A stretch of DNA of 64,000 nt. It comes from Parvibaculum sp045863935 (GTDB taxonomy: Bacteria; Pseudomonadota; Alphaproteobacteria; Parvibaculales; Parvibaculaceae). The position numbers and the translations under genes are program-made. Positions within the stretch are counted from its first letter, which is position 1; every line of letters starts with the position of its first letter. Of this stretch, positions 43,296 to 53,123 are shown piece after piece. Below the pieces are notes generated by a model. It saw nothing but the letters and a program-made list of their open reading frames with translations. It was not told the origin of the DNA and made no database searches. The stretch is taken from the NCBI RefSeq assembly GCF_045863935.1, contig NZ_BTVP01000012.1:22355-86354 (forward strand), in the 5' to 3' direction.

Positions 43296-43807
43296 AAACG
43301 CATGTCTCGTTCGTCGTTGCCATAGCGGATAACGGTGTCATCGGCCGCGACAATGGCTTGCCGTGGCGGCTTTCGGGCGACATGGCCTTCTTCAAGCGCG
43401 TGACCATGGGCAAGCCCGTCATCATGGGCCGCAAGACATGGGAGTCGTTGCCGAAGAAACCTTTGCCCGGACGGCCCAACATCGTGGTGACGCGCGATGC
43501 CGCTTATCGTGCGGAAGGTGCCGAAGTGGTGACGTCGGCCGAAGATGCGCTGAAGCGTGGCATTTCACTCGCCGCAGAACTCGGCACGGATGAGGTCATG
43601 GTGATCGGCGGCGCGCAGCTTTACGCCGAGACGTTCGATCATGCGACGCGGCTCTACATCACCGAAGTTCATGCCGCGCCGGATGGTGATGTGAGTTTCC
43701 CCGCTTTCGATGCGTCGCAGTGGTGCGAGGTTTCGCGCGAGCGTCATGAAGCGGGCGAGAAGGACAGCGCCGCCTATTCCTTCGTGCTCTACGAGAAGCG
43801 CGATTGA
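43292..43807 (+). CDS. folA: dihydrofolate reductase FolA
   Basis: FolA reduces dihydrofolate, the by-product of ThyA, to tetrahydrofolate with NADPH. The 171-residue product has VVAIADNGVIGRDNGLPWRLSGDMAFFKRVT (the acidic active-site Asp lies in SGDM), GKPVIMGRKTWESLP, LPGRPNIVVTRD, the NADPH loop VIGGAQLYAE, and TEVHAAPDGDVSFPAFD. Length and motifs are normal. It starts inside the end of the small membrane ORF, with AAGGAG about 9 bases upstream, in a thyA-ORF-folA operon. Confidence 0.97.
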   Translation: MKTHVSFVVAIADNGVIGRDNGLPWRLSGDMAFFKRVTMGKPVIMGRKTWESLPKKPLPGRPNIVVTRDAAYRAEGAEVVTSAEDALKRGISLAAELGTDEVMVIGGAQLYAETFDHATRLYITEVHAAPDGDVSFPAFDASQWCEVSRERHEAGEKDSAAYSFVLYEKRD

Positions 43808-43870
43808 GTTTCATGGGCTCCCGTCCCACAATGCGCGTCTCGGCTTTATATGTGGCAACGGAGACGGCTT

Positions 43871-44979
<1,109 letters not shown>

Positions 44980-44980
<1 letters not shown>

Positions 44981-45819
44981 TGTCCGTCGAAATTCTCTCC
45001 GCGCATCGCTGCTTTGGCGGCACGCTCAGCATCTGCCGACATTCGTCGGCGGCGACGGGCACGCCGATGCGCTTTTCGATTTTCGTTCCGGAAGGGAGGG
45101 GGCGCTTTCCGGCACTCACATTTCTCGCGGGGCTCACCTGCACGGAAGAGAATTTCACGACGAAGGCGGGCGCCTATGGGCGCGCCGCCGAGCTCGGTCT
45201 TGCCATCGTCGCGCCGGATACGAGCCCGAGGGGCGAAGGCGTCACGAATGACGACGCCTACGATCTGGGGCAGGGCGCGGGTTTTTATATCGATGCGACG
45301 GAGGCGCCCTGGGCGCCGCATTTCCAGATGGAAACCTATGTGACGCGCGACCTGCCGTCTGCGGTGCGCGACAACTTTCCGGTGGATGGCGCGCGGCAGG
45401 GCGTTGCGGGTCATTCGATGGGCGGGCACGGTGCGCTGACGCTCGCGCTCAAATATCCGGACCACTACAGGTCCGTCTCCGCCTTCGCGCCCATCGTTTC
45501 GCCGTCGCGATGCCCCTGGGGTGAAAAGGCCTTCACCGCCTATCTCGGGGACGACCGCTCCCGCTGGGCGGCGCATGATGCGTCGGCACTGATGGCGAAT
45601 GGCGGGCCGGTTGGACATTTCGACGACATTCTGATCGATCAGGGACTGGCGGATCCGTTTCTCGAAAACCAGTTAAAGCCGGTGCTCTTTGAGGATGCCT
45701 GCGCCATGCACAGGCAGAAACTCACGCTGCGCCGTCACGAAGGCTATGACCACTCCTACTATTTCATTCAAACCTTTATCGGCGACCATCTTGCGTTTCA
45801 TGCCGAGCGCCTGAAATGA
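44980..45819 (+). CDS. fghA: S-formylglutathione hydrolase
   Basis: This esterase-D type serine hydrolase splits S-formylglutathione into formate and glutathione, the second step of formaldehyde detoxification. The 279-residue product shows FLAGLTCTEENFTTKAGA (oxyanion region), the nucleophile elbow GHSMGGHGALTLALKYP and the catalytic His region RHEGYDHSYYFIQTFIGDH. Its ATG shares one base with the dehydrogenase stop. Its own stop overlaps the FAD oxidase start by 4 bases, so all three are translated from one message. Confidence 0.95.
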
Positions 45820-47126
45820 GCCGGGTTGTCGACGTTGCAGTGGTCGGCGCCGGTGCGGCCGGCCTCGCCGCCACGTTCCGTGCCTACGAACTCGGCCTTT
45901 CCTGTTATCTCCTCGAAGCGAAGTCGCGCATCGGCGGACGCACGCATACCGACACGGAAACATTCGGCGTTGCCTGGGATCGCGGCGCGCATTGGCTCCA
46001 CTCGGCGGACGTCAATCCGCTGACGCGCATTGCCGACGAACTCGGTCATCCTTATCTCGCGCGGCCGCGCCCCTTCGACGGCCATCTGCATCTTGGGTCC
46101 GGTTGGGGCGTGAAGGAAGACTGGCGCGCCTATCGCGACGAATTCGAGGAAGCAATCGCCCGCGCCGTCGAAGCGGGCGAAGAAGGGCGGGATATCGCCG
46201 CGCTCGACGTCATGAAGAATGGCTCTCGCTGGGCGCGCATGGTGCATCACATCTTCGCGGCCATTTCCGGCATGCCGCCTTCGGAAATCTCGACCGCGGA
46301 TCTCGCCGCCTATCGCGACTCGGAAGCGAACTGGCCGCTGGAGCGCGGCTATGGCGCGCTCCTCGCCGCGCGCTACGCCGATTTGCCGGTCGAGCTTTCA
46401 ACGCCGGTTTCGGCGGTGGACGCGGGCGGCGAGCATATCCTTCTCGAAACGCCGCGCGGCACGGTGCGGGCGCGAAGCCTCATCTTGACCGTATCGACGA
46501 ATGTGCTCGCCTCAGGTGTTATCCGGTTCACCCCCGAACTGCCAGCGCGTCTCACGTCGGCGCTCGAAGGCGTTCCCACGGGCCATGCCAACAAAGTCGC
46601 GTTCCACTTCCGGCGCGATGTCTTCGGTATGCCCGATACGAGCTATGTCAATTTCATGGACGAGCGCGACGCGGCGCGGCCCGCCTGTTCCTTCCAGGTC
46701 CGTCCTTTCGGCAGCACGCTCGCCATTGCCTATCTCGGTGGCGACCTCGCGGAAAATCTCGACAGGGCGGGCGAGGCGGAGATGACGGATTTTGCGCGCG
46801 CGGCGCTCGGCGACATGTTCGGAACGGATATCTTCAAGGATATTTCCGGCTTTGCCGCTACGTCATGGACGAGCGATCCGCACACGCTCGGTGCCTATTC
46901 CTGTGCGCGCCCGGGTCGCGCGCATGAGCGGGCGGTGCTCGCCGAGCCGGTTGGCGACCGCATTTTCCTCGCGGGGGAGGCGGTGTCGGCCGACTGGTTC
47001 TCCACCGTTCAGGGCGCGCATATGAGCGGCATCGAGGCGGCGGAGAAGGCGGCAAGCTTTCTCGACAGCGCCATTGCGGCGGCGCTGCCGCGGCGACAGA
47101 ATGAGACCAACAAGAACAACGCATAA
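45816..47126 (+). CDS. flavin amine oxidase (FAD-dependent monoamine oxidase-like)
   Basis: This is a 436-residue FAD oxidoreductase of the amine oxidase superfamily. The N-terminal dinucleotide fold is VAVVGAGAAGLAATFRAYELG followed by LLEAKSRIGGRTHTDT, then GVAWDRGAHWLHS. The C-terminal FAD motif is IFLAGEAVSADWFSTVQGAHMSGIEAA. There is no signal peptide or visible covalent-flavin Cys. The substrate cannot be assigned. Translational coupling to the glutathione formaldehyde pathway suggests an oxidation releasing formaldehyde (such as an N-methyl amine), but this is inference. Spacing to the SMP-30 gene is 15 bases. Confidence 0.88.
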   Translation: MSRVVDVAVVGAGAAGLAATFRAYELGLSCYLLEAKSRIGGRTHTDTETFGVAWDRGAHWLHSADVNPLTRIADELGHPYLARPRPFDGHLHLGSGWGVKEDWRAYRDEFEEAIARAVEAGEEGRDIAALDVMKNGSRWARMVHHIFAAISGMPPSEISTADLAAYRDSEANWPLERGYGALLAARYADLPVELSTPVSAVDAGGEHILLETPRGTVRARSLILTVSTNVLASGVIRFTPELPARLTSALEGVPTGHANKVAFHFRRDVFGMPDTSYVNFMDERDAARPACSFQVRPFGSTLAIAYLGGDLAENLDRAGEAEMTDFARAALGDMFGTDIFKDISGFAATSWTSDPHTLGAYSCARPGRAHERAVLAEPVGDRIFLAGEAVSADWFSTVQGAHMSGIEAAEKAASFLDSAIAAALPRRQNETNKNNA

Positions 47127-47141
47127 AACTGGGAGGATCGA

Positions 47142-48059
47142 ATGGCGGAAATGAAACTGATTGCCGACGGGCTGAAGTTTCCCGAAGGACCGATTGCGAT
47201 GCCGGATGGCAGCATCGTTCTGGTGGAGATCGCGCGCGGCACGCTGACGCGCGTGACGGCCGGCGGCAAGGTGGAGGTCATTGCGGAACTTGGCGGCGGT
47301 CCGAATGGCGCCGCGATCGGGCCGGACGGCGCCTGCTATGTCTGTAACGATGGCGGCTTCGAATTCCACGAAGTGAACGGTGCGCTGGTGCCGGGCGATG
47401 CGCCGGCGAATTACTCGGGCGGCCGCATCGAGCGCGTCGATCTCAAGACCGGCGAGTTCAAGGTGCTCTACAGCGAGTGCAACGGCATCCCGCTCAACGG
47501 GCCGAACGACATTGTCTTCGACCGCCAGGGCGGCTTCTGGTTCACCGATCTCGGCAAGGGGCGCGGGCGCACGCAGGATCGCGGCGGGCTCTACTATGCG
47601 AAGATCGACGGTTCGATGATCAAGGAAGTCGTCTTCCCGATCACCTCGCCGAACGGCGTCGGTCTCTCGCCCGACGAAAAGACCGTTTATGTGGCCGACA
47701 CGATACCGGGGCGCCTCTGGGCCTTCGACGTGACGGCGCCCGGCGAACTCGCGCCCAATCCGGGTCCGCTGCCGGGGCGTTTCGTCGGCTCGGGGCCGCA
47801 GCTCTGCTTCTTCGACAGCCTAGCGGTCGATTCGGAAGGCAATATCTGCGTTGCGACGATCTTCAATCCGGGAATCACGGTTTTCTCGCCGGACGGCTCG
47901 AAGATCACGCATACGCCGACCGACGATTTCATCACCACCAATATCTGCTTCGGCGGCAAGGACCTGAAGACGGCCTATATCACGCTGTCGTCGAGCGGGC
48001 GTCTCGTGTCGATGGACTGGCCGGTGGCCGGTTTGCCGCTCAACTTCCTCAACAAGTAA
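47142..48059 (+). CDS. SMP-30/gluconolactonase family protein
   Basis: This is a 305-residue six-bladed beta-propeller of the SMP-30/gluconolactonase/LRE-like family, calcium-dependent lactone hydrolases. Typical segments are LKFPEGPIAMPDGSIVLVEI, CNGIPLNGPNDIVFDRQGGFWFTDLG, SPNGVGLSPDEKTVYVADT and CFFDSLAVDSEGNICVATIFNPGI. The Glu of FPEGP, and the Asn and Asp of NGPND and FFDSLAVDSEG, would be metal ligands. GGGAGG lies 5 bases upstream. The cognate lactone is unknown. A terminator follows, closing a four-gene operon. Confidence 0.88.
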   Translation: MAEMKLIADGLKFPEGPIAMPDGSIVLVEIARGTLTRVTAGGKVEVIAELGGGPNGAAIGPDGACYVCNDGGFEFHEVNGALVPGDAPANYSGGRIERVDLKTGEFKVLYSECNGIPLNGPNDIVFDRQGGFWFTDLGKGRGRTQDRGGLYYAKIDGSMIKEVVFPITSPNGVGLSPDEKTVYVADTIPGRLWAFDVTAPGELAPNPGPLPGRFVGSGPQLCFFDSLAVDSEGNICVATIFNPGITVFSPDGSKITHTPTDDFITTNICFGGKDLKTAYITLSSSGRLVSMDWPVAGLPLNFLNK

Positions 48060-48082
48060 TCCGTTTCGCAGAGACGGCATGA

Positions 48083-48116
48083 AGGCACGTTCCGGATGCG
48101 GAACGTGCCTTTTTCT
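48083..48116 (+). terminator. Rho-independent terminator after the SMP-30 gene
   Basis: AGGCACGTTCC and GGAACGTGCCT form an 11-base perfect stem with a 6-base loop, followed by TTTTTCT, 23 bases after the stop codon. Confidence 0.88.
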
Positions 48117-48185
48117 GTGTGAGCGGCTGTGCAACCATGCGCGGCCTTTTGGGGTGCGCGGCATCGATTGAACAGGGAGGATGCG

Positions 48186-48521
48186 ATGCGTTTATTTGTC
48201 AGTGTACTGGTTGCGTTGATTGCGTTTACCGGGGCGGCACTTGCCGATCCCTTTGCGAATTTCTATGGCAACACGGTCAATATCGCCGGTGCGTCGGGCG
48301 AGCGTTCCGTCTTCATCGACGAAGGCGGCGCCTATTCGCAAAAGCTGCCGGATGGCAGCACGGTGGAGGGCAAGTACGAGGTCAATGGCGACACCGCCTG
48401 CTTCCTCGGGGGCGAGCAGCCCTATTGCGTTGCCGCCGAAGCCCGCAATGTCGGCGACACCTGGGAACTGACCGCACCGGACGGCTCCAAGGAAACGGCG
48501 ACGCTGGTTGCCGGCCGCTAA
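48186..48521 (+). CDS. small secreted protein of unknown function
   Basis: This 111-residue protein has a Sec signal peptide (MRLFVSVLVALIAFTGAALAD, probable cleavage after ALA). The mature part of about 90 residues is mostly beta and polar. It has two Cys (ACFLGGEQPYC) that could form a disulfide in the periplasm, and ends GSKETATLVAGR. GGGAGG precedes the chosen ATG by 5 bases. I do not recognise a named family. It stands alone between two terminators. Confidence 0.75.
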   Translation: MRLFVSVLVALIAFTGAALADPFANFYGNTVNIAGASGERSVFIDEGGAYSQKLPDGSTVEGKYEVNGDTACFLGGEQPYCVAAEARNVGDTWELTAPDGSKETATLVAGR

Positions 48522-48549
48522 GCCGGACTTTCTTCGCAGAAAAAGAAGA

Positions 48550-48577
48550 CGGCCGGTCCTTCGGGACCGGCCGTTTC
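48550..48577. terminator. bidirectional terminator between converging genes
   Basis: ACGGCCGGTCC, loop TTCG, GGACCGGCCGT is a perfect stem with a stable tetraloop, followed by TTTCAGTTT on plus and preceded by A-rich sequence (AGAAAAAGAAG), giving a T-run on minus. It serves the secreted-protein gene and the DUF1428 gene. Confidence 0.85.
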
Positions 48578-48604
48578 AGTTTGAGGAGGGGGAGGGGCGT
48601 TTCT

Positions 48605-49357
48605 TCAGGCGACACCGCGCCGCGCTGTCTTTCCGTCGGCCGCCTCATCGACGATCGGCGTAAACGTGCCATAGATCATGCGCTTGCCGTCGAAAGGCAT
48701 TTTCTCCGGATCGTACTTCATCCGCTCATCGTCCATGAGTTTCGGCCAATTCGTCTCGCGCGCTTCCCTGGATGGCCATTCGACCCAGGAGAAGACGACG
48801 GCTTCGTCCTTCGTCGCCTTCACGGCGCGGCGGAAGTCCGTCACCTTGCCGTCCGGCACATCGTCTTCCCATGCTTCCACGACGCGTGTGGCGCCATGGT
48901 CGAGAAAGACGTCTGCGGCCATTGTTGCCATATCGCGATAGGCTTCCTTGTTGGCTTTCGGCACCGCGAGCACAAAGCCATCCACATGGCCGATCTTGCC
49001 TCCGGGGCCCTTGTCCAACAGGGGAACGAAACCACCGAAGACCATGCGCGTGCCGTCGAAGGGCGTTTCACCCATTTCCTCGAAGCGCGGATCGGCTATC
49101 ACCTTCTGGTGGCATGCGACGCGAACCTCCTTCGAGGGGAATTCGAGCCAGGAAAAGAGCACCGTTTCGTCGGGCTTTGCCTGCACGGCGCCCTTGAAGT
49201 CTGTCACCTTGCCGTCCGGCACCTCGTCGCCCCAGCCTTCGACGAGACGGAGGACATCGAAATCCACGAAGAGCGGCCAGCCGGCCGATGCATACTTGCG
49301 GTACGCTTCCTTGTTGGCGGTTGGCACCGCCAGAATAAAGCCGTCTACATAAGTCAT
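48605..49357 (-). CDS. tandem DUF1428 domain protein
   Basis: This 250-residue protein is made of two similar DUF1428 units (about residues 1-123 and 124-240). Parallel motifs are YVDGFILAVPTANKEAYRKYA and HVDGFVLAVPKANKEAYRDMA; VPDGKVTDFKGAV and VPDGKVTDFRRAV; FSWLEFPSKE and FSWVEWPSRE; PFDGTRMVFGGF and PFDGKRMIYGTF. Single-unit family members such as E. coli YbaA are about 117 residues and have a ferredoxin-like (dimeric alpha+beta barrel) fold, so this looks like a fused dimer. The function is unknown. GGGAGAGA precedes the ATG. Confidence 0.85.
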   Translation of the reverse strand: MTYVDGFILAVPTANKEAYRKYASAGWPLFVDFDVLRLVEGWGDEVPDGKVTDFKGAVQAKPDETVLFSWLEFPSKEVRVACHQKVIADPRFEEMGETPFDGTRMVFGGFVPLLDKGPGGKIGHVDGFVLAVPKANKEAYRDMATMAADVFLDHGATRVVEAWEDDVPDGKVTDFRRAVKATKDEAVVFSWVEWPSREARETNWPKLMDDERMKYDPEKMPFDGKRMIYGTFTPIVDEAADGKTARRGVA

Positions 49358-49464
49358 CTTACATCTCTCCCTGCGGGGTCCGTGCATAAGGTTGATATCA
49401 AATCATTTCCGCATAGTCAAAACGTAATGAGCGCAGCATGCGCTTTTCATGTGAGAGGGAAGTG

Positions 49465-50601
49465 TCAGTCTTCGACGGAAATGGCGGGTGCTTTTCTCGC
49501 GTCGCCGCCGAGTGCCCGGTCGAGATGTTCGCCAACGCGCCGTGCAATGTCGAGGAAGGGCTTTGCCTCCTCGCTGTCCGGTGCGGTTGCGACGACAGGT
49601 TCTCCGTTGTCCGATTTCTCGCGGATCGTCATGTGCAGCGGCACCTCGCCGAGGAAGTCGCAGCCGAGTTTCTCCGCCATGCGCCGCGCGCCGCCTTCGC
49701 CGAAGATATAGGACTTCTCGCCGGAACCGGGGCTCACGAAGTAGGCCATGTTTTCGACGATGCCGAATACCGGTACATGCGTCTTCTCGAACATGGCGAA
49801 GCCCTTGCGGGCGTCGATCAGCGCGATTTCCTGCGGCGTCGAGACGACGACGGCGCCCGTCAGCGGCACACGCTGCGCCATGGTGAGCTGCGCGTCGCCC
49901 GTGCCGGGCGGCATGTCCACCACCAGCACGTCGAGTTCGCCCCATTCGACATCGCTCATCATCTGGGTGAGGGCGGATTGCACCATCGGCCCGCGCCAGA
50001 TCATCGGCGTGTCTTCATTGACGAGATAGCCGATGGACATGGTCTTGATGCCGTATTTCTCCTTCGGCAGGAGCTTCTTGCCGTCCTTGCTCTCGGGCTT
50101 GCCGGTGAGGCCCATCATGCGCGGGACGGACGGCCCGTAGATATCCGCATCGAGAAGACCGACGCGGCGGCCGAGCTTCGAGAGCGCAAGCGCGAGGTTG
50201 ACCGCGACCGTCGACTTGCCGACACCGCCCTTGCCGCTCGCGACGGCGATAATCGCCTTCACGCCGGGGATCTGCATCGCGCCCTGCGGCGCGCGCGGTT
50301 GCTCGGGATGCGCGTGCGAATGTCCCTTCGCCGGGGAGGGAGAAGGCGTATCGCGATGCGCGGTCAAAACCGCCGTTACGCTCAAGACACCCGGCAGCGT
50401 CTTCACCGCCTGTTCGCAGGCCTTGCGCAGCGGTTCCTTCTGCGCCCCCTTCGCGGGATCGACCTCGATCGAAAAGCCGACATGGCCTTCCCGCACCACG
50501 AGCCCCTGCACGAGCCCCGCGCTCACGACATCCTTGCCGCTCTCCTCGTCCCGGACGGTGGAAAGGGCCGCTGCAACGTCGTCACGGGTCACGCTCGCCA
50601 T
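49465..50601 (-). CDS. apbC: Mrp/ApbC-type iron-sulfur cluster carrier ATPase
   Basis: This P-loop ATPase transfers iron-sulfur clusters to apoproteins. The 378-residue product has an N-terminal MIP18/DUF59 domain (RDDVAAALSTVRDEESGKDVVSAGLVQGL). A His/Pro-rich linker (GHSHAHPEQPRAPQ) follows, then the MinD/Mrp ATPase domain with the deviant Walker A IAVASGKGGVGKSTVAVNLALAL and LLDADIYGPSVPRMMGL. Further on are DMPPGTGDAQLTMAQRV and STPQEIALIDARKG. The expected cluster-binding CxxC is not evident: the region after GIVENMAYF reads VSPGSGEKSYIFGEGGA. It is divergent from hflK, which starts 170 bases away. Confidence 0.92.
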   Translation of the reverse strand: MASVTRDDVAAALSTVRDEESGKDVVSAGLVQGLVVREGHVGFSIEVDPAKGAQKEPLRKACEQAVKTLPGVLSVTAVLTAHRDTPSPSPAKGHSHAHPEQPRAPQGAMQIPGVKAIIAVASGKGGVGKSTVAVNLALALSKLGRRVGLLDADIYGPSVPRMMGLTGKPESKDGKKLLPKEKYGIKTMSIGYLVNEDTPMIWRGPMVQSALTQMMSDVEWGELDVLVVDMPPGTGDAQLTMAQRVPLTGAVVVSTPQEIALIDARKGFAMFEKTHVPVFGIVENMAYFVSPGSGEKSYIFGEGGARRMAEKLGCDFLGEVPLHMTIREKSDNGEPVVATAPDSEEAKPFLDIARRVGEHLDRALGGDARKAPAISVED

Positions 50602-50770
50602 TTGTCTTCTTTCGGATCGTTTGTTCGCGGCGGCATCTTGAAGAAATCCCGGTGCGGCTCATATCGCTCGTGCCGGCCCGGTTCGCGTTGCGCCTGTGGG
50701 GTCTCTGTCATATAAACCCGGGTATGCGCGTTTCCAACCGGTCTATCACTTCGCAATCAAAGGATTTTTG

Positions 50771-51952
50771 ATGCCCTGGGACAACAAGAGCGGCGGCGGC
50801 TGGCAAGGTGGCGGCGGCCGGGGCCCATGGGGGCAGGGACCGCAGGGCGGTGGCGGCAACCAGCCGCCCGATCTTGATGAGCTGATCCGCCGGGGACAGG
50901 AAAAATTCCGCCAGATATTCGGCGGTGGCGGCGGTCCGGGCGGCGGCATCGGCCAGGGCAGCGGCGGTGGCCGTGGCCCCATTTTCCTGATCGCGCTCGT
51001 GATCGTCGGCATGCTCGCCTACACCTCTTTCTTCCGTGTGAACGCGAACGAAAAGGGCATCGTGCTGCGCTTCGGCGACCATGTGCGCACCGTGCAGCCG
51101 GGCCTGCATTTCAAGTTCCCCTATCCGATCGAGACGGCACTGACGCCCGCGGTGACCAACATCACCAGCATCGACGTCGGCATGCGCGCATCCGGCGGTT
51201 CGCCGATCAGCGTACCGGAAGAAAGCCTCATGCTCACGGGCGACGAAAACATCGTCGATATCGCTTTCACCGTGCAGTGGCGCATCAAGGCGGACGAGGC
51301 GCCCGGCTTTCTCTTCAATGTCCAGAACCCCGATCTCGCCGTGAAGGCGGTTGCCGAAAGCATGATGCGCGAAGCGGTCGGCGCATCCCGCATCGAGGTG
51401 CTGCAGACCACCGGCCGTAACGAAGTGCAGGAGCAGGTGCGCGTCGGCCTTCAGAAGACGCTCGACGAATATGGCGCCGGCATCGAAATTACCGAAGTGA
51501 AACTCCAGAAGGTCGACCCGCCCGCGCAAGTGCTCGACGCATTCCGCGACGTGCAGGCCGCGCGCGCCGACCAGGAGCGGCTGCGCAATCAGGCCGAGAC
51601 CTATGCCAACACGGTCATCCCGCGCGCCCGAGGCGAGGCGGCGAAGATCACGCAGGCGGCGGAAGCCTATCGCGAGCAGATCGTGGCGGAAGCGGAAGGC
51701 GATGCGAAGCGCTTCATCTCGATCTATACCGAGTACAAGAAGGCGCAGGATGTGACGCGCCGCCGCATCTATCTCGAAACCATGCAGGACGTGCTTGGCG
51801 ACGTGAACAAGATCGTGGTGACGAACGGCGCCGCCGGCGGCCAGAACGTATTGCCTTATCTACCGCTCAATGAGCTGAAGCCGAAGAGCGGGGCGGCGGC
51901 GCCGTCCTCGTCCTCGACGGCCGGCAGCCAGACCACGAATGGAGGCCGCTGA
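50771..51952 (+). CDS. hflK: FtsH-modulating SPFH protein HflK
   Basis: HflK with HflC forms an inner-membrane SPFH assembly around the FtsH protease and restrains it. The 393-residue product has a strongly Gly/Pro-rich cytoplasmic N-terminus (residues 1-75, GGGWQGGGGRGPWG). One span follows (FLIALVIVGMLAYTSFF, about 78-94), then the SPFH/PHB domain in the periplasm (EKGIVLRFGDHVRTVQPGLHFKFPYP). Next is a long helical region (RADQERLRNQAETYAN) and a Ser/Gly-rich tail. AAAGGA precedes the ATG. It shares one base with hflC. Confidence 0.95.
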   Translation: MPWDNKSGGGWQGGGGRGPWGQGPQGGGGNQPPDLDELIRRGQEKFRQIFGGGGGPGGGIGQGSGGGRGPIFLIALVIVGMLAYTSFFRVNANEKGIVLRFGDHVRTVQPGLHFKFPYPIETALTPAVTNITSIDVGMRASGGSPISVPEESLMLTGDENIVDIAFTVQWRIKADEAPGFLFNVQNPDLAVKAVAESMMREAVGASRIEVLQTTGRNEVQEQVRVGLQKTLDEYGAGIEITEVKLQKVDPPAQVLDAFRDVQAARADQERLRNQAETYANTVIPRARGEAAKITQAAEAYREQIVAEAEGDAKRFISIYTEYKKAQDVTRRRIYLETMQDVLGDVNKIVVTNGAAGGQNVLPYLPLNELKPKSGAAAPSSSSTAGSQTTNGGR

Positions 51953-52824
51953 TGAACAGGTCCGTTGCAATCGGAGCCGGCGTCGTCGCGGTCATTGTCC
52001 TGATCGGGCTCTATCTGTCCGCCTTCACTGTCAGCATGACACAGCAGGCGATCGTCCTTCAGTTCGGCGATCCGCGCGCCGTGGTCACAGAGCCGGGGCT
52101 GCACTGGAAGCTGCCGGTCGTCCAGAACGTCGTCTATGTCGACAAGCGCATCCTGAACCTCAATGCGCCCCCGGAGGAAATCATCGCCAAGGACCGCAAG
52201 CGGCTCGTGGTCGATGCCTTCGCGCGCTACAGGATCGTCGACTCGCTGCGCTTCTATCAGTCCATTGGCAGTCTGCAGAGCGCCGAGGACCGCTTGAAGC
52301 CGAACCTGGTGTCATCGCTTCGAAATGTGCTCGGCGACCACACGCTCGAAGAACTCGTCCGTGACAATCGCGCGGGTCTGATGAAGAAGATCCAGGCGGC
52401 CTTCAACAATGCCGCGCAGCAGTTCGGCATCGAGGTCGTCGATGTCCGTATCCGCCGTGCCGACCTGCCGGAGCAGAACAGCCAGGCGATCTATCAGCGC
52501 ATGCAGACGGAACGCGAACGCGAAGCCGCTGAAATCCGCGCGCAAGGTAACGAGGAAGCGCAACGCATCCGCAGCCGGGCCGACCGCGAGGTCACCGTTC
52601 TCATCGCCGAATCCGAACGCGATGCGCAGATCGCGCGAGGCGAGGGCGATGCGAAGCGGAACGAGATTTATGCGGCGGCCTATTCGCAGGATCCGGAGTT
52701 CTTCGCTTTCTACCGGTCGATGGAGGCTTACAAGAAGAGCCTGAAAGGCGACAACACGACCATGATCGTGGAGCCGCAGGGCGAATTCTTCCGGTATTTC
52801 GGCAATGAGAGCGGTCGGCGCTGA
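51952..52824 (+). CDS. hflC: FtsH-modulating SPFH protein HflC
   Basis: HflC is the partner of HflK. The 290-residue product has an N-terminal span (residues 4-24), then a stomatin-like SPFH domain: SMTQQAIVLQFGDPRAVVTEPGLHWKLP, KRLVVDAFARYRIVD, and the helical RMQTEREREAAEIRAQGNEEAQRIRSRADRE. GGAGG lies 6 bases upstream and the ATG shares a base with the hflK stop. The C-terminus (GEFFRYFGNESG) is as in the family. Confidence 0.95.
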   Translation: MNRSVAIGAGVVAVIVLIGLYLSAFTVSMTQQAIVLQFGDPRAVVTEPGLHWKLPVVQNVVYVDKRILNLNAPPEEIIAKDRKRLVVDAFARYRIVDSLRFYQSIGSLQSAEDRLKPNLVSSLRNVLGDHTLEELVRDNRAGLMKKIQAAFNNAAQQFGIEVVDVRIRRADLPEQNSQAIYQRMQTEREREAAEIRAQGNEEAQRIRSRADREVTVLIAESERDAQIARGEGDAKRNEIYAAAYSQDPEFFAFYRSMEAYKKSLKGDNTTMIVEPQGEFFRYFGNESGRR

Positions 52825-52838
52825 GAGGCTGAGCTGAC

Positions 52839-53024
52839 TTGAACGACTTTCTGACGGCACTCGGCCTCGCGCTCGCGATCGAAGGCATCCTCTATTCCGC
52901 CTTCCCCGGGCCGATGCGCCGGGCGCTTGCGTCCGTATCGGGAATGCCGGACCAGTCGCTCCGCTTGGGCGGACTGCTTGTCCTTGCCATCGGGGTTTTC
53001 GTCGTCTGGCTCGCCCGCGGCTGA
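52839..53024 (+). CDS. DUF2065 family small membrane protein
   Basis: This 61-residue protein has two hydrophobic segments (LTALGLALAIEGILYSAFP and LRLGGLLVLAIGVFVVWLA) joined by a short loop with MRRAL and MPDQSLR. This matches the DUF2065/YjeT family, which is commonly encoded after hflC. It begins at a TTG 14 bases after the hflC stop. The function is unknown, but the conserved position suggests a link to membrane protein quality control by HflKC/FtsH. Confidence 0.85.
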   Translation: MNDFLTALGLALAIEGILYSAFPGPMRRALASVSGMPDQSLRLGGLLVLAIGVFVVWLARG

Positions 53025-53123
53025 GGTTTGCCGGGGCGCGGGTGCCTCAATTCGTCCATAATCCGGCTGAAAATGAACCCGAACCCGCAAAACCTGCGGG
53101 GCGGGACAGGGGAGTAGGTGTAA

